Below are positions 8,436 through 15,307 of a stretch of 64,000 nt of DNA, in pieces. This stretch comes from Nocardioides pocheonensis (lineage in GTDB: Bacteria; Actinomycetota; Actinomycetes; Propionibacteriales; Nocardioidaceae), in contig NZ_RJSF01000044.1 of NCBI RefSeq assembly GCF_003725535.1, forward strand, positions 210,419-274,418, given 5' to 3'. Under the pieces are notes generated by a model. It did not search any database. It worked only from the letters and a program-made list of their open reading frames with translations, and was not told where the DNA came from. Each line of letters begins with the position of its first letter. Positions within the stretch are counted from its first letter, which is position 1. Position numbers and translations under genes: made by a program.

Positions 8436-9527
8436 ATGGCGAAGGTTCGCGTAGGGATCGTGGGAGTCGGCAACTGCGCCAGCTCCCTCGTCCAGGGCGT
8501 GGAGTACTACAAGGACGCCGACCCGCAGGGCAACGTCCCGGGTCTGATGCACGTCACCTTCGGTGACTACCACGTCTCGGACGTCGAGTTCGTGGCCGCG
8601 TTCGACGTCGACGCCAAGAAGGTCGGGTTCGACCTGTCCGAGGCGATCACCAGCTCGGAGAACAACACGATCAAGATCTGCGACGTCGCGCCGACCGGCG
8701 TGACCGTCCAGCGCGGTCACACCCTCGACGGCCTCGGCAAGTACTACCGCGAGACCATCGACGAGTCCGACGCGGAGCCCGTCGACGTCGTGCAGGCGCT
8801 CAAGGACGCCGAGGTCGACGTCCTCGTCTCCTACCTGCCGGTCGGCTCCGAGGACGCCGACAAGTTCTACGCGCAGTGCGCGATCGACGCCGGCGTTGCG
8901 TTCGTCAACGCGCTGCCGGTCTTCATCGCCTCCGACCCGGTCTGGGCGAAGAAGTTCGAGGACGCCGGCGTGCCGATCATCGGCGACGACATCAAGAGCC
9001 AGGTCGGCGCGACGATCACCCACCGGGTGATGGCACGCCTCTTCGAGGACCGTGGCGTGGCGCTGGACCGCACCTACCAGCTCAACGTCGGCGGCAACAT
9101 GGACTTCAAGAACATGCTCGAGCGTGAGCGCCTGGAGTCCAAGAAGGTCTCCAAGACCCAGTCGGTGACCTCGAACCTCACCGGCTCGCTGGCCGGCAAG
9201 GTGCACGACCGCAACGTCCACATCGGCCCGTCCGACTACGTCGCGTGGCTCGACGACCGCAAGTGGGCCTACGTCCGCCTCGAGGGCCGGGCGTTCGGCG
9301 ACGTCCCGCTGAACCTCGAGTACAAGCTGGAGGTCTGGGACTCCCCGAACTCCGCGGGCATCATCATCGACGCCATCCGTGCGGCGAAGATCGCCAAGGA
9401 CCGCGGCATCGGCGGCGCGCTGCTCGCCGCGTCGTCGTACCTGATGAAGTCGCCGCCGGTGCAGCGCCCCGACGACGAGGGCCGCGCCTCGGTGGAGGCG
9501 TTCATCAAGGGCGAGGTCGAGCGCTGA
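8436..9527 (+). CDS. ino1: myo-inositol-1-phosphate synthase
   Basis: Converts glucose-6-phosphate to 1L-myo-inositol-1-phosphate with NAD+, the committed step toward phosphatidylinositol lipids and mycothiol. The 363-residue protein matches the compact actinobacterial form (about 360-370 residues). It begins [18 protein letters not shown], the NAD-binding Rossmann loop, and contains the catalytic-domain segments [15 protein letters not shown] and [12 protein letters not shown]. The ATG at 8436 follows an AGGAGGAG site with 5-nt spacing. Transcribed after padR and ended by a strong hairpin at 9565-9596. Confidence 0.95.
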   Translation: MAKVRVGIVGVGNCASSLVQGVEYYKDADPQGNVPGLMHVTFGDYHVSDVEFVAAFDVDAKKVGFDLSEAITSSENNTIKICDVAPTGVTVQRGHTLDGLGKYYRETIDESDAEPVDVVQALKDAEVDVLVSYLPVGSEDADKFYAQCAIDAGVAFVNALPVFIASDPVWAKKFEDAGVPIIGDDIKSQVGATITHRVMARLFEDRGVALDRTYQLNVGGNMDFKNMLERERLESKKVSKTQSVTSNLTGSLAGKVHDRNVHIGPSDYVAWLDDRKWAYVRLEGRAFGDVPLNLEYKLEVWDSPNSAGIIIDAIRAAKIAKDRGIGGALLAASSYLMKSPPVQRPDDEGRASVEAFIKGEVER

Positions 9528-9564
9528 GCTCAGGTTCGACGCCTGTCAGCAGCTGATTTCGGAG

Positions 9565-9596
9565 CCGGACCCCGGGCCTCACGGCCCGGGGTCCGG
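9565..9596 (+). terminator. intrinsic-type hairpin after ino1
   Basis: A perfect 14-bp stem (CCGGACCCCGGGCC paired with its complement) and a 4-nt TCAC loop, 38 nt beyond the ino1 stop. There is no U-tract, only TCGTTCC after the stem, as is usual for high-GC actinobacterial terminators. Confidence 0.8.
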
Positions 9597-9688
9597 TCGT
9601 TCCCGGTCACGTCCTGGTCAATTTCAACCAGCACGTGCACCGTCGAGTTGGATGCGCCGCACCTCCTCGGATCACTACGGTGTCAGCC

Positions 9689-10594
9689 ATGAGCGATGAC
9701 ACCACCCCGCCGCAGGACCCCGACCCGGGTTCCACACCGCCGCCGCCTCCGCCGTCCGGCGGGGACGTGCCGCCACCGCCGCCTCCGCCGCCCGCCGGGG
9801 ACGTACCGCCTCCGCCGCCTCCGCCGCCCGGTGCCGGCTCGATGCCCCCGCCGCCCCCGCCCCCTTACGGCGCACCCGCGTCCGCCCCTGGTGGGTACAG
9901 CCCGGTCGCCGCGATCCAGTACGGGTGGGCGAAGTTCACCCAGAGCCCGAGCACGCTGCTCGTGCCGGCGCTGATCGTGCTGGTCCTCAACATCGTGATC
10001 AGCGGCGTCATCTACTTCGTGCTCAACGCCGCCCTGCTCGGCACGCACGACTGCACGCGCACGGTGTTCGGCACGTCGGTCGACACCCAGTGCGGGCCGG
10101 GCTTCTTCATGACGCTGCTGGTCGGCGCCCTGAGCTCCGGTGTCTCGACGTTCGTCACGTCGGCCCTCGGCGCGGGGCTGATCAAGTGCGCGCTGAACGT
10201 CGTGGACGGCCTCGAGGTCAACCCGGGCGACGTGATCGCCTACGCGACCAAGCCGGCCGTGGTCAGCACCGCGGCCATCCTCGGTGTGCTCAGCTTCGTC
10301 GGCACGCTGCTGTGCTACCTGCCGGCGATCGTGATCTCGTTCCTGACCGTGTTCGCGATGTTCTACGTCGTGGACAAGGGGCTCTCCGGGGTCGACGCGA
10401 TCAAGGCCAGCGTCACGCTGGTGACCTCGCGGATCGGCGACACGATCCTGTTCTACCTGCTCGCGGCGGTCTGCCTGATCGTCGGCGCGATCCTCTGCCT
10501 GGTCGGCCTGCTCGCGGCCGTCCCGGTCGTGCTCGCCGGCGCGGCGTACACCTTCCGGGTGCTCAACAACGAGCCGGTGGCGTCCGCCGCCTGA
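9689..10594 (+). CDS. proline-rich multi-pass membrane protein of unknown function
   Basis: Not recognised as a characterised family. Residues 1-75 are a low-complexity cytoplasmic-type tail of poly-proline blocks (PPPPPPPP repeated, separated by GDV and GAGSM). The remaining 225 residues hold four or five hydrophobic segments, including LLVPALIVLVLNIVISGVIY and VCLIVGAILCLVGLLAAVP, with a short Cys-containing loop between the first two (HDCTRTV, DTQCGPG) that could form an exported disulfide. The layout resembles Pro-rich-plus-membrane-domain proteins common in Actinobacteria. The ATG at 9689 is 7 nt after a TACGGT hexamer (9676-9681), so it is probably leaderless and monocistronic. Confidence 0.7.
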   Translation: MSDDTTPPQDPDPGSTPPPPPPSGGDVPPPPPPPPAGDVPPPPPPPPGAGSMPPPPPPPYGAPASAPGGYSPVAAIQYGWAKFTQSPSTLLVPALIVLVLNIVISGVIYFVLNAALLGTHDCTRTVFGTSVDTQCGPGFFMTLLVGALSSGVSTFVTSALGAGLIKCALNVVDGLEVNPGDVIAYATKPAVVSTAAILGVLSFVGTLLCYLPAIVISFLTVFAMFYVVDKGLSGVDAIKASVTLVTSRIGDTILFYLLAAVCLIVGAILCLVGLLAAVPVVLAGAAYTFRVLNNEPVASAA

Positions 10595-10642
10595 TCCGGT
10601 TCACGCTCACGCCCGGCGTCGTGTCTGCCTACGATGCCGGGC

Positions 10643-11254
10643 GTGAGCTCTTTGATGTGCCCCGCGACGCTGGTCGTCGCTCGCCACGGCGACGCGGAGT
10701 ACGTCGACACCGTGTTCTCCGACGAGGGCGGCACGCTCACCGGCACCGGGCGTCAGCAGGCCGCCGACCTCGCGGCGCAGCTGCAGGACCGCCGCGTCGC
10801 CCACGTCTGGTGCTCCGATGCCGCCCGGGCAGTGCAGACGGCAGAGATCGTCGCGTCGCGGCTCGGCGTCGCGGTGACCACCCGGAAGTCCCTCCGCGAG
10901 GTCGACGTCGGCGAGCTGGGCGGCCAGCCGTTCTCCGGGGACGCGGTGCGCGCGGTGACGGATCGCTGGTTCCGCGGCGACCTCGCCGCCGCGTTTCCCG
11001 GCGGTGAGAACGGGCACGACGTCGTCGCCCGGTACGCCGACGCCCTCGCCGAGATCGCCGACCTGCACCGCGGTGAGACCGTCCTCGTGGTCGGCCACGA
11101 GAACGCCGCCTCGATCTCGCTGCCGACACTCGCCCGCAACGCGACGGAGTCGCTCACCGAAGGCCACCGCCTCGGCAACTGCGACTGCGCCGAGCTCGTG
11201 GTCGACGCCGACGACTGGGTTCTGACCCGCTGGGGCGACCTGACGGACGGATAG
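10643..11254 (+). CDS. histidine phosphatase family protein (phosphoglycerate mutase-like)
   Basis: 203 residues. The N-terminal ARHGDAEY carries the family RHG motif (Arg14-His15-Gly16, with His15 the expected phospho-acceptor). The second catalytic histidine is in VVGHENAAS in the C-terminal half, and the downstream Glu is in LREVDVGELGG. The substrate cannot be told from sequence. The start is placed at GTG 10643 because TACGAT (10630-10635) lies 7 nt upstream; the in-frame ATG at 10634 overlaps that hexamer and is unlikely to be used. It stands alone between a + strand membrane gene and a convergent PLP enzyme. Confidence 0.82.
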   Translation: MSSLMCPATLVVARHGDAEYVDTVFSDEGGTLTGTGRQQAADLAAQLQDRRVAHVWCSDAARAVQTAEIVASRLGVAVTTRKSLREVDVGELGGQPFSGDAVRAVTDRWFRGDLAAAFPGGENGHDVVARYADALAEIADLHRGETVLVVGHENAASISLPTLARNATESLTEGHRLGNCDCAELVVDADDWVLTRWGDLTDG

Positions 11255-11314
11255 TCCGGCACGTTCGGACGGGCACATGCGTGGAACGGCGTCCGATCGT
11301 GCCGGACCATCCGC

Positions 11315-12298
11315 TCAGCGAGGGCCGTGGGTCGCCAGCCAGAGCACCGGACCCGGCAGCCGGTCGGCCAGGTCGGCGATCGCGGCGAGGGCCTTGCCGG
11401 TGTACACGGGCTCCACCAGGAGGCCGACGCGGGTGCCCGCCTCGACCATGCGTCGGGAGGCCGGCGTCGGGTCGCCGTAGGTCTCGCCCAGCCAGTCCGC
11501 CCGGGTGGTGAGGTCGTCGACCGAGATCGCCGGGAGGCCGGTCGCGCCGCGCCGGGCGAGCAGGTCCGCGGTGCGGGTCGCGAGGCGCGCGATCACGGGC
11601 GCGTCGAGCGGGAAGGCATCGTTGACCACGACCCCGAGCACCCGGGAGCGCAGGCCGGCCAGCCGCAGGCCGAGCACGAGCCCCGCGGCGGTCCCGCCCG
11701 AGCCGATCGGCACGACCACCGTGGCGGGCTCCGGGAGCTCACCCCGCTGGACCTGGTCGGCGAGCTCGAGCGCCGCCTCGACGTACCCGAGCGCGCCGAA
11801 GGCGTTCGAGCCGCCGGCCGGGAGGTACCACGGCAGCCGCCCACCGCGTGCGTGGCGCACCATCAGCCAGGGCGCGGCGATCCGGAGCCGGCGCGCGGTC
11901 GCGAACCGGTGCAGGTCGGCGCCGGACGCCTCGAGGCGGGCGAGCTGCTCGCGGACGTGGTCGTCGACCGGCTGGTCGACCAGGCCGAGCACCGTCCGCA
12001 GCCCGTGGTCGGCGCCGTAGCGCGCGCAGGCCAGGCCCCAGTGGGTGCCGATGCCGCCGACGGTGAAGAGCGTCCGGACGTGGCGTCGACGTGCCTCGGG
12101 GATGATCCACTCGAGCTTGCGGACCTTGTTGCCGCCCCAGGCCCCGTCGCCGTACCGGCTCTCATCCTTGACCCACACCTCGGCGTCGTCGATCCCCGGG
12201 ACGCCGAGCCGTGGCAGCCGCGTGACGGGGGTCGGGCCGGTGCCCAGGCGGACCTGCTCCAGGTCCAGATCGGGGAACCGTGCCTGCAGGTGGCTCAC
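11315..12298 (-). CDS. PLP-dependent deaminase/desulfhydrase (ACC deaminase/D-cysteine desulfhydrase family)
   Basis: Fold-type II PLP enzyme of 327 residues related to 1-aminocyclopropane-1-carboxylate deaminase and D-cysteine desulfhydrase. The PLP-binding lysine is Lys58 in GGNKVRKLEW; the phosphate-binding glycine loop is PIGSGGTAAGL. Other family features are TVGGIGTHWG and PAGGSNAFGALGY. Which substrate is used cannot be decided; the TVGGIGTHWG position differs from the usual SN(H/Q) found in D-cysteine desulfhydrases. GTG 12298 is preceded by TAGCCT (reverse of 12305-12310) at 6 nt, indicating leaderless transcription. Monocistronic. Confidence 0.78.
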   Translation of the reverse strand: MSHLQARFPDLDLEQVRLGTGPTPVTRLPRLGVPGIDDAEVWVKDESRYGDGAWGGNKVRKLEWIIPEARRRHVRTLFTVGGIGTHWGLACARYGADHGLRTVLGLVDQPVDDHVREQLARLEASGADLHRFATARRLRIAAPWLMVRHARGGRLPWYLPAGGSNAFGALGYVEAALELADQVQRGELPEPATVVVPIGSGGTAAGLVLGLRLAGLRSRVLGVVVNDAFPLDAPVIARLATRTADLLARRGATGLPAISVDDLTTRADWLGETYGDPTPASRRMVEAGTRVGLLVEPVYTGKALAAIADLADRLPGPVLWLATHGPR

Positions 12299-12340
12299 TC
12301 CGGCAGGCTAGTGCGGCCCCCGCGGCGGGTCAGGCGCGGG

Positions 12341-12820
12341 TCAGTTCCGGGCCAGGGCCTCCGCGTCGGCCTTGATCCGGGTGAGCGTGCGGACCATGTC
12401 GGCCTGCAGCGTCTCGGTGAACTTCGGGACCCCACCGAAGGCCACCTTGGTGAGCCCGACGGACACGTCGGAGATGCCGTCGGGCGCCTCACGGGTCTGC
12501 ACGACCCGGGTGCCGCCGTCCGCGGTCGGCTCGAGCCGGAGGCTCCAGATCGTGAAGTTCTCCTTCACCCGCCAGGCGATCTCCGTGCCCTCCTCGAAGC
12601 GCACCACCTTGCTCTGGGTCGGCCAGACCAGGAGGCCCTTGCGGTTGACGTTGAGGAACCGCGCGCCGAGGCCGTCCGCGCCACCGCGCGGGAACGACTT
12701 GGCGGTCTGCGGGCTCCAGCGCGCCATGTTGCGCAGGTCGGAGACCAGCGCCCAGACGGTGGCGGGCGGGGCGGCGATCTCGATCGTGGCCTCGATGGGT
12801 GCGACGTCGGTGAGCGGCAT
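12341..12820 (-). CDS. SRPBCC superfamily protein (polyketide cyclase/dehydrase type)
   Basis: 159-residue START-like hydrophobic-cavity protein. Features are the opening EATIEIAAPPATVWALVSDLRNMARWSP, the middle strand pair GLGARFLNVNRKG and TEIAWRVKENFT, and the C-terminal helix with ETLQADMVRTLTRIKADAEAL. Ligand and role are unknown. ATG 12820 has AGGGAG about 8 nt upstream; the frame is open further upstream to 13000 but crosses the promoter region of the divergent thioredoxin operon, so the longer version is rejected. Confidence 0.75.
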   Translation of the reverse strand: MPLTDVAPIEATIEIAAPPATVWALVSDLRNMARWSPQTAKSFPRGGADGLGARFLNVNRKGLLVWPTQSKVVRFEEGTEIAWRVKENFTIWSLRLEPTADGGTRVVQTREAPDGISDVSVGLTKVAFGGVPKFTETLQADMVRTLTRIKADAEALARN

Positions 12821-12938
12821 GGGGGACTCCCTGGGAGGGTGGGTGCAGTCGGCGGAGCATACCGGCGGTATGCGACCGGTGGCTGTGACCGTCGTCACGG
12901 GGCCGGGGCCCCTGGTGGCTCCGCCGTCAGGAGGAGCC

Positions 12939-12965
12939 GGAATACACCGAGGGGCCGTCTCGGTT
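12939..12965 (+). promoter_or_regulatory. candidate SigR/SigH-type promoter of the thioredoxin operon
   Basis: GGAAT at 12939-12943 and GTT at 12963-12965 with a 19-bp spacer. This resembles the actinobacterial disulfide-stress sigma consensus GGAAT-N18-GTT, one base longer than optimal. A start site near 12971 would place the CsoR-type operator just downstream. Confidence 0.4.
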
Positions 12966-12974
12966 GAGACCACG

Positions 12975-12990
12975 ACACCCCTAGGGGTAT
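12975..12990. promoter_or_regulatory. CsoR/CstR-type palindromic operator
   Basis: The 16 bp contain a perfect 12-bp palindrome ACCCCTAGGGGT flanked by near-symmetric bases (overall ACACCCCTAGGGGTAT). G/C-tract palindromes of the ATACCCC-GGGGTAT kind are the operators of CsoR-family repressors. It lies about 28 nt upstream of the thioredoxin start, in the operon that ends with a CsoR-family gene, so autoregulation is the simplest reading. Confidence 0.65.
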
Positions 12991-13017
12991 CTTCAGTCAC
13001 GAGGAAAGGACCTCTGC

Positions 13018-13374
13018 ATGGCCACCACGTACCTGGGCGCCGACAACTTCGAGCAGACCGTGACCGGCAACGACATCGTGCTGGTCGACTTCTGGGCCGC
13101 GTGGTGCGGCCCCTGCCGCCAGTTCGCCCCCGTCTTCGAGCGCGCGTCGGAGCAGCACCCCGACATCGTGTTCGGCAAGGTCGACACCGAGGCGGAGCAG
13201 GCGCTCGCCGCCGCCGCCCAGATCACCTCGATCCCGACCCTGATGGCCTTCAAGAAGGGGCACCTCGTGTTCTCCCAGCCCGGCGCGCTGCCGGGCCCGG
13301 TGCTCGAGGAGCTCATCGGCCAGATCGTCGAGCTCGACGTCGAGGCCGCCCTCGCCGAGGAGCGCGGCGCCTGA
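13018..13374 (+). CDS. thioredoxin
   Basis: 118-residue cytoplasmic thioredoxin with the redox motif WCGPC (Cys30, Cys33) in VDFWAAWCGPCRQF and the cis-proline loop SIPTLMAFKKG. It is distinct from the trxA at 24315 in the trxB-trxA cluster and is about 10 residues longer at the C-terminus. ATG 13018 follows GAGGAAAGGA. The TGA stop shares its A with the ATG of the next small ORF, which in turn overlaps the CsoR-family gene, so the three are translationally coupled. Context suggests repair or sensing of thiol/persulfide stress instead of housekeeping reduction. Confidence 0.9.
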   Translation: MATTYLGADNFEQTVTGNDIVLVDFWAAWCGPCRQFAPVFERASEQHPDIVFGKVDTEAEQALAAAAQITSIPTLMAFKKGHLVFSQPGALPGPVLEELIGQIVELDVEAALAEERGA

Positions 13375-13502
13375 TGACTGCCTTCACCCTCGCGGTCCCG
13401 GCCGGTCGCCCGTACGCCGACACGGTCGGCCGGGTCTGCGAGGCTCTCCCCACCCCGGACCGGGCCGCCCGGCCCGCCGACGTCACCCCCAGGAGGCCGT
13501 GA
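13374..13502 (+). pseudogene. 42-codon ORF, probable remnant of a DUF302 gene
   Basis: ATG 13374 overlaps the thioredoxin stop by one base, and the TGA at 13500-13502 overlaps the ATG of the CsoR-family gene by one base. The first 25 residues (MTAFTLAVPAGRPYADTVGR and on through CEAL) resemble the N-terminal strand and helix of DUF302 proteins, which are about 130 residues and are often encoded beside CsoR-family regulators and thioredoxins. The rest is a short Pro/Arg/Ala tail with no DUF302 core. An internal deletion that kept the coupled start and stop would explain this. Alternatively it is a genuine small protein or only a coupling spacer. Confidence 0.5.
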
Positions 13503-13765
13503 TGGAGCTCGATCCCAAGGAGATGACCTCGGCGATCAACCGGATCAAGCGCGCCCAGGGCCAGCTGGCCGGCGTGCTCCGGATGCTCGAGGAGGGCCGC
13601 GAGTGCGAGGACGTCGTCACCCAGCTGGCCGCGGTGTCCAAGGCGCTCGACCGGGCCGGGTTCTCGATCGTGGCCACCGGTCTGCAGCGGTGCCTGGCGG
13701 CAGGCGACGGGGTCGACGGCGTCGACGTCGCCAAGATGGAGAAGCTCTTCCTCTCCCTGGCTTGA
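13502..13765 (+). CDS. CsoR/CstR-family metal- or persulfide-sensitive repressor
   Basis: 87-residue all-helical DUF156 protein: INRIKRAQGQLAGVLRMLEEG is the family's DNA-contacting first helix. Two cysteines, about residues 35 (GRECEDV) and 64 (LQRCLAAG), align with the Cys ligands of copper-sensing CsoR. The histidine normally four residues before the second cysteine is Gly here, so the Cu(I) site is incomplete and a dithiol (CstR-like persulfide) sensor is more likely. ATG 13502 is preferred over GTG 13499 because AGGAGG ends 5 nt upstream. Its probable target is the palindrome at 12975-12990. Confidence 0.85.
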   Translation: MELDPKEMTSAINRIKRAQGQLAGVLRMLEEGRECEDVVTQLAAVSKALDRAGFSIVATGLQRCLAAGDGVDGVDVAKMEKLFLSLA

Positions 13766-13774
13766 GCGTCCGGG

Positions 13775-15229
13775 TCAGGCCTGCTCGGCCGCCCACGCCA
13801 GCAACGCCTCGCGTGCCGCGTCGTAGGACAGCGGTCCGCGGTCCAGGCGCAGCTCCAGCAGGAACCGGTACGCCGCGCCGACCTGCGGCCCCGCCGGGAT
13901 CCCGAGGATCTCCATGATCTGGTTGCCGTCGAGGTCCGGCCGGATCGACGCGAGCTCCTCCTGCTCCGAGAGCCGCGCGATCCGCTCCTCGAGCTCGTCG
14001 TAGCTGCGCCGGAGCCGCTCGGCCTTGCGCTGGTTGCGGGTCGTGCAGTCGGCACGCGTGAGCACGTGCAGCCACGGGAGCAGCTCGCCGGCGTCGCGCA
14101 CGTAGCGACGCACCGCCGAGTCGGTCCACTGGCCGTCGCCGTAGCCGTGGAACCGCAGGTGCAGCTCGACCAGCTTGGTGACCGCGGCGGTCTCGTCGCC
14201 GGAGAAGCGCAGCGCCTGCATCCGCCGGCGGGTCAGCTTGGCGCCGACGACGTCGTGGTGGTGGAACGTGACGGTGCCGTCCGGCTGGAACTTCCGCGTC
14301 CGCGGCTTGCCGACGTCGTGCATCAGCGCCGCGAAACGTGCGGTGAAGTCCGGGCCGCCCTCCGGCAGCCGGTCCTCCAGGTCGACGGTCTGCTCGAGCA
14401 CCGTCAAGGTGTGCTGGTAGACGTCCTTGTGCCGGTGGTGCTCGTCGCGCTCGAGAGCCAGCGCGGGCAGCTCGGGGAGCACGTGCTCCGCCAGGCCGGT
14501 CTCCACCAGGAGCGTGAGCCCGGCCCGCGGGAGGGGCGCGCACACCAGCTTGACCAGCTCGTCGCGGACGCGCTCGGCCGAGACGATCGTGATCCGCTCG
14601 GCCATCTCGGTCATCGCCTCGCGCACCTCGGGTGCGACGGTGAAGCCGAGCTGGGCGGCGAAGCGGGCGGCCCGCATCATCCGCAGCGGGTCGTCGCCGA
14701 AGGAGTCCTCCGGCCGCCCGGGCGTGCGGAGCACCCGGTGGGCGAGGTCGACGATCCCGCCGTACGGGTCCTCGAAGACCTTGCCGGGCAGGCCGACGGC
14801 CATCGCGTTCACCGTGAAGTCGCGGCGTCCGAGGTCGCCGGCGAGGGTGTCGCCGTAGTCCACCGACGGCTTGCGGCTCGCGGGGTCGTACTTCTCCGAG
14901 CGGTAGGTGGTGATCTCGATCTGGTACTCGCCGCGACGGCAGCCGATCGTGCCGTAGTCCCGGCCGATGTCCCAGACCGCGTCGGCCCAGCCCTTGACCA
15001 GCCGCTCGGTGACCTCGGGCCGCGCCGACGTCGTGAAGTCCAGGTCGTTGTGCAGCCGCCCGAGCATCGCGTCGCGCACCGGTCCGCCGACGAGCGCGAT
15101 CTCCTCGCCGGCCGCGGCGAAGCGGTCGCCGAGGTCGTCGATCACCGGCGCGATCCGCGTCAGCTCCTGGACTGCGCGGGCCTGCGCCTGCGACATGTTC
15201 ACGGGCTCGACCGCCGGCTGTTCGGGCAC
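13775..15229 (-). CDS. cca: CCA tRNA nucleotidyltransferase
   Basis: Adds or repairs the 3' CCA of tRNAs; relevant here because tRNA-Ile at 46299 lacks an encoded CCA. The protein has about 484 residues. The nucleotidyltransferase head contains LVGGPVRDAMLGR with the catalytic pair in DLDFTTSARP. RRDFTVNAMAV is the second conserved block. An HD phosphohydrolase-type domain follows, with HRHKDVYQHTL and LMHDVGKPRTR. GTG 15229 lies 8 nt after a TAGAGT hexamer; ATG 15196 (MSQAQARAV) is the alternative start. It is divergent from the DUF6049 gene, the same arrangement as in mycobacteria. Confidence 0.92.
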   Translation of the reverse strand: MPEQPAVEPVNMSQAQARAVQELTRIAPVIDDLGDRFAAAGEEIALVGGPVRDAMLGRLHNDLDFTTSARPEVTERLVKGWADAVWDIGRDYGTIGCRRGEYQIEITTYRSEKYDPASRKPSVDYGDTLAGDLGRRDFTVNAMAVGLPGKVFEDPYGGIVDLAHRVLRTPGRPEDSFGDDPLRMMRAARFAAQLGFTVAPEVREAMTEMAERITIVSAERVRDELVKLVCAPLPRAGLTLLVETGLAEHVLPELPALALERDEHHRHKDVYQHTLTVLEQTVDLEDRLPEGGPDFTARFAALMHDVGKPRTRKFQPDGTVTFHHHDVVGAKLTRRRMQALRFSGDETAAVTKLVELHLRFHGYGDGQWTDSAVRRYVRDAGELLPWLHVLTRADCTTRNQRKAERLRRSYDELEERIARLSEQEELASIRPDLDGNQIMEILGIPAGPQVGAAYRFLLELRLDRGPLSYDAAREALLAWAAEQA

Positions 15230-15307
15230 GAGAGGTAACTCTATCGGCGGCGCGGGGCGGCTCGGCCGGCGGACCGGCGCCCGGTCTGCGCCGTTAGCAT
15301 CGCGGGT

